Assembly: GCA_938002705.1 (NCBI GenBank)
Contig: CALLAG010000023.1
Coordinates: forward strand, 1 to 13,181
DNA length: 13,181 nucleotides
Reading direction: 5' to 3'
DNA from: an uncultured Saprospiraceae bacterium
GTDB taxonomy: Bacteria > Bacteroidota > Bacteroidia > Chitinophagales > Saprospiraceae
Positions 8,741 through 13,181 of this stretch are shown here, one piece after another. The translations under genes were made by a program, and so were the position numbers. Under the pieces are notes generated by a model. That model had not been told where the DNA came from. It searched no databases and was given only the letters and a program-made list of their open reading frames with translations. Positions within the stretch are counted from its first letter, which is position 1. The number at the start of each line of letters is the position of its first letter.

Positions 8741-9079
8741 ATGAGTAAATTTCAAGAATGTCTTGATACTTATGAGAAGGAGTTTGGCAAGCTGGATATC
8801 AAATTTGATTCGGCATTGCTAACTAAAGTAGCTAAAGGATGTGGACCATCTATCTACAACAAAGATTCATCTAAAGTATCTTCTGGCGATCCTGCAGAAT
8901 TAGACAGAGTAAGAAAGAATTTCCTTATCAAAAAATTAGGCCTTAAAGATACACCTAAGTTAGATGAAGGAATCGCAGCTGTAGTTGAACAATTAGGCAA
9001 ATCTAACCGTAACAAGTATAGAGCCATGTTCTACTATTTATTAGTAAAGCACTTTCGTAAAGCAAGTATGTATAAGTAA
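8741..9079 (+). CDS. DUF2853 family protein
   Basis: A 112-residue soluble protein recognised as DUF2853 over its whole length. The hallmark segments are GCGPSIYNKDSSKVSSGD (about 34-51), VRKNFLIKKLGL (57-68), PKLDEGI (72-78) and the C-terminal KSNRNKYRAMFYYLLVKHF (about 87-105). The family is small, mainly helical, widespread in Bacteroidota and Alphaproteobacteria, and has no established function. There is no signal peptide or membrane segment, so it should be cytoplasmic. It looks like a single-gene unit: a candidate promoter lies 33 bp upstream and a strong intrinsic terminator starts 30 bp after the stop. Its length matches the family norm. Confidence 0.92.
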   Translation: MSKFQECLDTYEKEFGKLDIKFDSALLTKVAKGCGPSIYNKDSSKVSSGDPAELDRVRKNFLIKKLGLKDTPKLDEGIAAVVEQLGKSNRNKYRAMFYYLLVKHFRKASMYK

Positions 9080-9109
9080 TTTTAATTACCGTACTAATAA
9101 CTTAATATT

Positions 9110-9143
9110 GGCTGCCTCATAATTATGAAGCGGCCTTTTTTTT
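9110..9143 (+). terminator. Strong intrinsic terminator after the DUF2853 gene
   Basis: The stem spans 9110-9135. The arms GGCTGCCTCATAA and TTATGAAGCGGCC pair along almost their whole length, with one T-G wobble and one C-A mismatch, and eight consecutive T residues follow (9136-9143). It ends the plus-strand DUF2853 transcript. The next gene starts only 22 bp later, so YtxJ must rely on read-through or on a promoter overlapping this hairpin. Confidence 0.9.
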
Positions 9144-9165
9144 ATACTTAATTTAACCCAAAGCT

Positions 9166-9492
9166 ATGGATTGGAACGTATTAGATTCTATAAGTCAAGT
9201 AGACACATTAATAGAAAAGTCCAAGAGTAATAAGATTGTCATATTCAAGAATAGTACGACTTGTGGTATAAGTCGTATGGTATTGAAGAACTTTCAGAGA
9301 GAAGTAGACTCTATGGATACTAATGATATAGAATTCTATCTATTAGACTTATTGTCATACAGGAGTGTCTCAAGCTATATCGCAGAAAAGTTAGATGTAA
9401 GACACGAGTCACCTCAGATGATAGTCATACAAGATGGCAAGGTCATACATCATGATTCTCATAGTCGTATTACTGCCTCATCGGCCCTGTAA
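9166..9492 (+). CDS. ytxJ: YtxJ/BrxC-like monothiol bacilliredoxin-type protein
   Basis: A 108-residue thioredoxin-fold protein. Residues 24-38 read IVIFKNSTTCGISRM, the YtxJ-family motif with the redox cysteine at 33. Downstream are YLLDLLSYRSVSSYIAEKLDVRHESPQMIVIQDGK (about 58-92), with the cis-proline of the thioredoxin fold in ESPQ, and HHDSHSRIT at the end. In Bacillus this family (BrxC) reduces mixed disulfides between proteins and bacillithiol. The usual sequence after the cysteine is P-I-S; here it is G-I-S. No signal peptide is present, so it is cytoplasmic. It begins 22 bp after the terminator of the DUF2853 gene and ends 11 bp from the end of the convergent M48 gene. Its presence suggests the organism makes bacillithiol, which is inferred; no biosynthesis gene is in the window. 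Confidence 0.88.
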   Translation: MDWNVLDSISQVDTLIEKSKSNKIVIFKNSTTCGISRMVLKNFQREVDSMDTNDIEFYLLDLLSYRSVSSYIAEKLDVRHESPQMIVIQDGKVIHHDSHSRITASSAL

Positions 9493-9503
9493 TACTGATT
9501 TTC

Positions 9504-11084
9504 TTATTTCTTTTTTCTTGTAGGAAGCTGCCCAGGGACTCCTTTCTTATCTTTCTCTTGCACAGAATTGGAGTTATCAGTAGACCCAGTCGTCTTAGCA
9601 GTGTTAGCATTATAAGTCTTAGTGAATAATTTTAATAAGTCTCCTTGCTGTACCTGATCTTTAAGTTGCATACCATTAATGATAGATAACTCTTTTAAGT
9701 CTTTGCTATCAGCACCTAATTGCTGTAGAGCTTGCTGCAGTGTTCCAGTTCTTGTAACTTCTCTTACATCTATTCTTGTAGGCTGTACATTGATCTTGGA
9801 CTGATCTGTGAGCTTAGCAAAGTTGGTCATTGTTCTCTTGAAGTAATTAGAATACTTGCTAAAGTCGGTCTTAGAAGATATCCCGTGAAATAAATATATC
9901 ACATTATTATACTGTATAAAATAACTCAATAATCTCGTAGAAGCCGCTGCTTGCCCACCTTGCTGCTGCTGCTGCGGATCAGGTATCTGATCAGATACCA
10001 TAGCAATAGCCGGAAACCCATTGACTGTAGTCTTAGCAGATTCTACAACATTGAGATTGTGCTGCTTAACTGTTGCCTGAGCAGCTGCGTCGAGTGACTT
10101 TTCTTGTGATAATGTGAATATCATAAGAGCCTTACCATCATCTGGAGCTATCTGAACCTGTGCCGGTGAGTTATATAACTTCCACCCTTGAGGATAAGGA
10201 AACTGAAACAATAATTCTGGATGGTAGAATACCCCATTGTCCGTATACCCTTGACGTGGATCTTCACCATAGACGATGCCATTGATCATCTGTAGATATT
10301 CTTTTCTTCTTACCTTGAGTGCTGATCTGTCGAGGTTCTTCTGAGCCTCATCAGATAATTGGTGTACTCGGCTGTACCTATTACCCGGATCAGGGTGTGT
10401 AGACAAGAAACTAGGGATAGACTGCCCTGAGTCACCTTGTAACCTCTTGAGCGTATTGAAGAAATCTGCCATCTCGTGGCTATCATACCCTACTGCTGTA
10501 GAGTATTCTACACCTAACTCATCTGACTGACTCTCATGATCTCTTCCAAACTTTAAAAACAACAAACCCAATCCTTGGCTTGCCTCACCAGCAAATTCTC
10601 TAAACTTCTCACTAGCTATAACTCCAGCCATAAATCCTAACTGCCCCAGCATCTGCTGCGTCTGCTGCTTAGCAGAATGCCTTGCTGTAATGTGTCCTAT
10701 CTCATGACCTAAAACGCCCATGAATTCTGCTTCATTATTAAAATGTGCCATAATGCCTCTCGTAAAGTACACATAGCCACCTGGCACTGCGAATGCATTG
10801 ACAACAGGGCTATCCAGCAATCTGAAACTGTATGTCAACTCCGGCCTATGAGAGATAGCTCCCATAGACTTACCTTTAGTATTAATGAAGTCCTGAAGAT
10901 TCTGGTCATTATATAGACCATATTGTGCAATAATAGCAGGATCCGACTGCTGGCCCAGTGCCGCCTCTTGGCTCTCGCTCATCAACATAAACTCTTTCTT
11001 ACCAGTAACTGGATTTCTAGCGCAAGAACTTATGAATGTTGTCATCACGAAGATTATAAACAATCTAAAAATCATATTTCTCAT
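9504..11084 (-). CDS. M48 family zinc metalloprotease lipoprotein (BepA/LoiP-like)
   Basis: A 526-residue protein. The N-terminus ends in a lipobox (FISSC, Cys21), followed by ARNPVTGKKEFML, as in secreted M48 lipoproteins. The zinc site is HEIGH at 127-131, with E184 of the ExxxD motif (E184-SQS-D188) as third ligand, and the conserved STHPDPGNR at 228-236. The hydrophobic stretch preceding HEIGH (about 88-125) is family-typical. Residues about 285-420 form an extra domain, and about 436-490 a LysM-like or related small fold. The tail is lysine-rich and contains a five-glutamine run at 371-375. It should be a periplasm-facing peptidase in envelope protein quality control, like BepA, although it lacks obvious TPR repeats. 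Two ATGs three codons apart (11084 and 11075) fit equally. It is convergent with ytxJ and divergent from pssA. Confidence 0.9.
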   Translation of the reverse strand: MRNMIFRLFIIFVMTTFISSCARNPVTGKKEFMLMSESQEAALGQQSDPAIIAQYGLYNDQNLQDFINTKGKSMGAISHRPELTYSFRLLDSPVVNAFAVPGGYVYFTRGIMAHFNNEAEFMGVLGHEIGHITARHSAKQQTQQMLGQLGFMAGVIASEKFREFAGEASQGLGLLFLKFGRDHESQSDELGVEYSTAVGYDSHEMADFFNTLKRLQGDSGQSIPSFLSTHPDPGNRYSRVHQLSDEAQKNLDRSALKVRRKEYLQMINGIVYGEDPRQGYTDNGVFYHPELLFQFPYPQGWKLYNSPAQVQIAPDDGKALMIFTLSQEKSLDAAAQATVKQHNLNVVESAKTTVNGFPAIAMVSDQIPDPQQQQQGGQAAASTRLLSYFIQYNNVIYLFHGISSKTDFSKYSNYFKRTMTNFAKLTDQSKINVQPTRIDVREVTRTGTLQQALQQLGADSKDLKELSIINGMQLKDQVQQGDLLKLFTKTYNANTAKTTGSTDNSNSVQEKDKKGVPGQLPTRKKK

Positions 11085-11124
11085 AGTACTTTTGATGTAA
11101 ATGTTTGCTAAATATTAAATACTT

Positions 11125-11185
11125 TTATGCGTGAAAAGACACTTCTCGTCTTATTTCTAATCTTTAGACGATCTTTTTCGCATAA
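11125..11185. other. Long imperfect hairpin in the M48-pssA divergent gap
   Basis: Three stem segments stack in one 61-nt structure: 11125-11131 pairs with 11179-11185 (TTATGCG/CGCATAA), 11133-11139 pairs with 11172-11178 (one G-T), and 11146-11151 pairs with 11066-equivalent positions 11166-11171 (TCGTCT/AGACGA). There is a one-base bulge at 11132, a six-base bulge at 11140-11145 and a 14-nt loop. That is about 20 base pairs. No long T-run follows on either side, so it is not an ordinary terminator. It could be a 5' leader structure of pssA, of the protease, or a separate RNA. Confidence 0.6.
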
Positions 11186-11233
11186 GTTTTGCTGTAAAGT
11201 TATAATTTAAAGTTTTAATAACTATTAAGTAAG

Positions 11234-11917
11234 GTGTACTTGAACCTACGAACTAAAATTCCTTCCATATTCACATTGATGAACCTATGTTGTGGTTTTT
11301 CTGCTATTCTTATGGCAGACCTGCACATGAGTTCTATTATGTTGTTATTAGGGATGTTTTTTGATGTTATAGATGGATTAGCGGCAAGAATGCTTAAGGT
11401 ACAGTCTAAGTTAGGCGCTCAGTTAGATTCATTTGCTGATCTCGTGAGCTTTGGACTTGCACCCGCGTACTTGTACACACAGTTAATTCCGAGTGATAGA
11501 TGGTTCTATTATATACCTGCTTTTTTTATACTGATAGGCAGTACGCTAAGATTAGCCATATTTAACCTCAGGCCAAGTACTACCCATTTCATAGGACTTC
11601 CTACGCCTGCAAGTGCTTTCTTTATTATAGGTATATTTATAGGAGTAGAATTTGGTAGCGAATTTGTCCAGTCGATTATTGGTACACCTTCTATCTATAT
11701 TCTTATACCTATGATCCTTATGATGCTTAACTTAAGTAGGATGAGGATGTTCTCATTCAAGCAGATGGGTATTAATCAAGGATATAGGCTATTTATACTT
11801 ATATCATTGGTGACTTTCGTTTTCTTGACTATATATAACTTTAAACTATCGATGCCGATAGCAGTTATCTTATATGTTATATTATCATTGATACATAGTA
11901 TCAAAATTCAAAAATAA
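11234..11917 (+). CDS. pssA: CDP-diacylglycerol--serine O-phosphatidyltransferase
   Basis: A 227-residue integral membrane enzyme that makes phosphatidylserine from CDP-diacylglycerol and serine, the precursor of phosphatidylethanolamine. The CDP-alcohol phosphotransferase signature DG-x2-AR-x8-G-x3-D-x3-D is complete: D47, G48, A51, R52, G61, D65, D69. RLAIFN and HFIGLPTPASA (about 106-128) are typical of the membrane-bound serine transferase subgroup rather than phosphatidylglycerolphosphate synthase. Several hydrophobic helices follow. The N-terminus NLRTKIPSIFTLMNLCCGF also fits. No ATG is available: the frame opens with GTG at 11234, but TTG at 11240 is preceded at 5 nt by AAGG (11231-11234) and would give the family-like start (M)NLRTKIPS, so the real start may be TTG. 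The ferredoxin gene begins 16 bp after the stop and is probably co-transcribed. Confidence 0.9.
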   Translation: MYLNLRTKIPSIFTLMNLCCGFSAILMADLHMSSIMLLLGMFFDVIDGLAARMLKVQSKLGAQLDSFADLVSFGLAPAYLYTQLIPSDRWFYYIPAFFILIGSTLRLAIFNLRPSTTHFIGLPTPASAFFIIGIFIGVEFGSEFVQSIIGTPSIYILIPMILMMLNLSRMRMFSFKQMGINQGYRLFILISLVTFVFLTIYNFKLSMPIAVILYVILSLIHSIKIQK

Positions 11918-11933
11918 ATTCTCAGTATCCCCC

Positions 11934-12281
11934 ATGGCTATTATTATAACAGACGAGTGTATAAACTGCGGAGCTTGCGAGCCAGAATGCCCTAATACAG
12001 CAATATACGAAGGTGGTGTAGAATGGTCCATCAATGACGGAACATCTATCACGGGAATGTACAAACTTGAAAATGGGAACATGGTCGATGCTACTGCACC
12101 GCAGAAACCTGTAGAAGATGACTATTATTACATCTCTCCAGATAAGTGTACAGAGTGCCAAGGCTTCCATGAGGAACCACAGTGTGCAGCTGTCTGCCCA
12201 GTAGATTGTTGCGTACCAGACGAGGACAGAGTAGAGACTGTAGAAGAACTATTAGCTAAAAAAGCCAATCTGCACTTATAA
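11934..12281 (+). CDS. Dicluster 4Fe-4S ferredoxin (Allochromatium-type second cluster)
   Basis: A 115-residue soluble electron carrier with two [4Fe-4S] sites. The first motif is C9-xx-C12-xx-C15-xxx-C19-P. The second is C72-xx-C75-x8-C84-xxx-C88-P, whose eight-residue spacing (QGFHEEPQ) is characteristic of the Alvin/YfhL-type ferredoxins, followed by VDCC. Cysteines of each motif's last position complete the other cluster in this fold. Between the motifs lies an insertion of roughly 50 residues (about 22-71) that is acidic and polar, longer than in minimal 2[4Fe-4S] ferredoxins. The ATG at 11934 is immediately followed by the conserved AIIITDECINCGACEPECP. It is encoded 16 bp after pssA. 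No terminator follows at once; the nearest is the bidirectional hairpin at 12490-12521, leaving a 3' untranslated stretch of about 210 nt. Confidence 0.92.
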   Translation: MAIIITDECINCGACEPECPNTAIYEGGVEWSINDGTSITGMYKLENGNMVDATAPQKPVEDDYYYISPDKCTECQGFHEEPQCAAVCPVDCCVPDEDRVETVEELLAKKANLHL

Positions 12282-12390
12282 CTCCTTAAGACTTTACATT
12301 CCACAGTAGTATAATTTTTGTGTTTATTAATTGATGACTATATCTGATCTCTGGTATGGATCTTTGTCATACTATTTAATCACACTCCTG

Positions 12391-12424
12391 CATTTCTTGA
12401 TAAACGGATAGTCATTTCTTGATA
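12391..12424. repeat. Two 12-bp direct repeats with 22-bp spacing
   Basis: CATTTCTTGATA occurs exactly at 12391-12402 and 12413-12424. The start-to-start distance of 22 bp is about two helical turns, a layout seen in tandem protein-binding sites. Each copy is followed by a GGATA within 10 bp. There are only two copies. Nearby, at 12434-12450, is a 7-bp inverted repeat. Confidence 0.6.
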
Positions 12425-12433
12425 GGGATACTA

Positions 12434-12450
12434 CATAATATTATTATGTG
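12434..12450. repeat. Short AT-rich inverted repeat
   Basis: ACATAAT and ATTATGT flank a 3-bp centre (ATT). Seven perfect base pairs in AT-rich DNA is only modestly unusual. Its interest comes from lying 10 bp beyond the tandem CATTTCTTGATA repeats, so the pair could form one regulatory patch. Confidence 0.4.
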
Positions 12451-12488
12451 ATTGTGATCATCTAATAATGTGAAACCTCCTATAGAAC

Positions 12489-12522
12489 AAAAAAAATCCA
12501 CCCTTACGAGTGGATTTTTTTC
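12489..12522. terminator. Bidirectional intrinsic terminator
   Basis: A perfect 12-bp stem (12490-12501 with 12510-12521) with an eight-base loop. The GC-rich core TCCAC/GTGGA is flanked by eight A on the left and seven T on the right, so it works in both directions. On the plus strand it is the first terminator after the ferredoxin; on the minus strand it is the end of the 12589-12702 small gene. Confidence 0.92.
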
Positions 12523-12523
12523 T

Positions 12524-12605
12524 TAGAAGTACTACTTCTATTTGTTGACTTAGTAATTTTCTACTGAGTCAGATGGATTAGGTGGTAATTATACCCCTAA
12601 CCATC
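12524..12605. other. Run of three further hairpins next to the bidirectional terminator
   Basis: Hairpin A: TAGAAGT/ACTTCTA (12524-12530 with 12534-12540, 3-nt loop). Hairpin B: GACTTAGTA/TACTGAGTC (12547-12555 with 12562-12570), one T-G wobble, 6-nt loop. Hairpin C: 12572-12605, 14 base pairs (GATGG/CCATC, TTAGG/CCTAA, GGTA/TACC) with two single-base bulges (12577 and 12583) and tetraloop ATTA at 12588-12591. On the minus strand that loop contains the TAA stop of the small gene. The wobble in hairpin B is G-T as plus-strand RNA and A-C as minus-strand RNA, which slightly favours plus-strand folding. Confidence 0.65.
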
Positions 12606-12702
12606 CTTCGTATTCTTCATCGTATCTTTTGCGTATCACACTGGATAATCGCTTCGGAGACTTTTTGAAGAGACGGGTTAGGTAATTAATGAATTTGTAC
12701 AT
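12589..12702 (-). CDS. Small basic protein, 37 residues, unrecognised
   Basis: ATG at 12702 to TAA at 12589 on the minus strand encodes 37 residues beginning MYKFINYLTRLFKK and ending EEYEGWLGV. It is rich in Lys and Arg (9 of 37), with a net charge of about +5. It could form an amphipathic helix in its first half followed by the charged RKRYDEEYE segment. There is no signal peptide. Its GC content (about 38%) is close to that of the genes and clearly above the flanking AT-rich intergenic DNA. The transcript would end at the bidirectional terminator about 70 nt past the stop, giving a self-contained unit. The stop codon sits in the loop of a 14-bp hairpin. I do not recognise the family and find no clear promoter or Shine-Dalgarno. 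Being coding is inferred from composition, terminator placement and the sensible amino-acid content. Confidence 0.55.
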   Translation of the reverse strand: MYKFINYLTRLFKKSPKRLSSVIRKRYDEEYEGWLGV

Positions 12703-12859
12703 GGGTAATTATTTTATAATTTGCTTTACACTTAATTAGACGAAGGAAAACACCAAAAGGTTTGCATCAAAAAGATTATTTAACATAATATTTTGAAAAT
12801 AATGGAACTTTCGACAGTTTCTTTACTCAAAGATAAATGAAATTCTAATCCAAAGCGAC

Positions 12860-12885
12860 ACATATTAAAATTATTTTTAATATGT
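12860..12885. repeat. Perfect 11-bp inverted repeat
   Basis: ACATATTAAAA and TTTTAATATGT are separated by TTAT. The arms are fully complementary. It lies in the gap between the small minus-strand gene and the plus-strand lipoprotein gene. It could be an operator for a dimeric regulator or an AT-rich hairpin. No T-run typical of a terminator follows. Confidence 0.55.
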
Positions 12886-12994
12886 AAAGTGTTAAATATT
12901 GATTCCTACAGAGGAAACTGAATATGCTGAAACATCAATATATAAGAGATCATAGACTCCTGTGACCTGTCTTCATAATAATTTATACATATTA

Positions 12995-13002
12995 TAGATT
13001 TG
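12995..13002 (+). promoter_or_regulatory. Candidate Bacteroidota -7 element for the terminal lipoprotein gene
   Basis: TAGATTTG matches TAnnTTTG exactly and lies 47 bp before the ATG at 13050, a normal distance. The -33 box is not a perfect TTG (TTC at the expected place), so confidence is moderate. Confidence 0.45.
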
Positions 13003-13049
13003 TCTTATAGGAATTTTCATATCATTGTAGTGATTAAAGTAACAAGCAA

Positions 13050-13181
13050 ATGTTTTATAAAACTATTTTATCGCTATTCTTGATTTGTCTTTGCATTGCA
13101 TGCAAACAAAGTCAATCAGAGAACACTACCTTATCTAAAGATATAAGCATACAGCAGGCAGCACAACTTCATTCTGAAGGA
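13050..13181 (+). CDS. Probable lipoprotein with start of a rhodanese-like domain (runs off right edge)
   Basis: Forty-four codons from ATG at 13050 to the window edge. The N-terminus MFYKTILSLFLICLCIACK is a signal sequence ending in a lipobox-like CIAC, with Cys18 as the likely lipidated residue. The -3 position is Cys rather than Leu, which is slightly atypical. After a short polar linker, ISIQQAAQLHSEG resembles the first strand and helix of a rhodanese domain ('isveeaaeLl..g', normally followed by vvlDVRtpeEf). Rhodanese lipoproteins of this kind are common in Bacteroidota, with unknown sulfur chemistry. The domain call rests on 13 residues only; the catalytic-loop Cys lies outside the window. 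Confidence 0.55.
   Translation, partial: MFYKTILSLFLICLCIACKQSQSENTTLSKDISIQQAAQLHSEG

Larger units (their letters stand above)
12703..13049. other. 347-bp AT-rich intergenic stretch
   Basis: No convincing gene lies here. It separates the divergently arranged small gene (minus) and the terminal lipoprotein gene (plus), so promoters of both should be inside. It contains a perfect 11-bp inverted repeat at 12860-12885, a short hairpin TTCCT/AGGAA around 12904-12917, and a candidate -7 element at 12995-13002. The only short reading frames are 12 and 13 codons long. Confidence 0.5.

Noticed and set aside
8566..8748. 60-codon plus-strand frame across the cytochrome 3' end
   Set aside because: It overlaps the cytochrome and DUF2853 genes out of frame and covers a candidate promoter.
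11885..12170. Two minus-strand frames opposite the ferredoxin
   Set aside because: Both are antisense shadows of the cysteine motifs of the ferredoxin.
12924..12965. 13-codon plus-strand frame with AGAGGA upstream, possible leader peptide
   Set aside because: Too short to support. It lies upstream of the candidate promoter of the next gene, and the lineage rarely uses Shine-Dalgarno sequences.

Overview
The window looks like a piece of a Bacteroidota chromosome, most likely from a Saprospiria-type (Lewinella/Saprospiraceae-like) or related marine lineage. Supporting traits are a type IX secretion C-terminal sorting domain, MopE-like metal-binding repeats, a GLPGLI protein beside a TonB-dependent receptor-type barrel, a DUF2853 protein, a YtxJ-type bacilliredoxin, AT-rich DNA and an almost complete lack of Shine-Dalgarno sequences. 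No insertion sequence, phage gene, CRISPR array, tRNA or rRNA was seen, so this appears to be ordinary chromosomal DNA with some unusual intergenic structure. The lineage is inferred from gene content only.

Left part (1-7076, all on the minus strand). In transcription order: a GLPGLI secreted protein (6306-7076), 33 bp later a large outer-membrane beta-barrel receptor (3513-6272), then a secreted 965-residue vanadium-haloperoxidase/PAP2-type enzyme carrying four MopE-like repeats and a T9SS tail (426-3323), then the first 65 codons of a diacylglycerol-kinase-family lipid kinase running off the left edge. The first two are probably co-transcribed. The others are separated by 189 and 230 bp and may have their own promoters.

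Middle part (7245-9492, plus strand). A two-haem c-type cytochrome with RoxA-like C-terminal motifs is followed by a DUF2853 protein with a good Bacteroidota -7 element in front and a strong intrinsic terminator behind, then a YtxJ/bacilliredoxin-like protein. YtxJ ends 11 bp from the end of a convergent M48 metalloprotease lipoprotein (9504-11084, minus).

Right part (11085-13181). A long imperfect hairpin fills much of the 149-bp divergent gap between the protease and pssA (phosphatidylserine synthase). A dicluster ferredoxin follows pssA by 16 bp. Beyond the ferredoxin lies about 770 bp without a large gene. It holds short direct and inverted repeats, a bidirectional terminator, a run of three further hairpins, and on the minus strand a convincing 37-codon small gene (12589-12702) whose stop codon lies in the loop of one hairpin and whose transcript would end at that terminator. 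The window ends in the first 44 codons of a probable lipoprotein with the start of what looks like a rhodanese domain.

Functionally, the window mixes envelope and redox roles: two exported redox-type proteins (haloperoxidase-like enzyme, cytochrome), an outer-membrane receptor, thiol and iron-sulfur redox proteins, a periplasmic-side protease and phospholipid synthesis. I see no single pathway linking them. The best candidates for something undescribed are the small gene with its structured 3' region (12489-12702), the hairpin between the protease and pssA, and the haloperoxidase-MopE-T9SS fusion.
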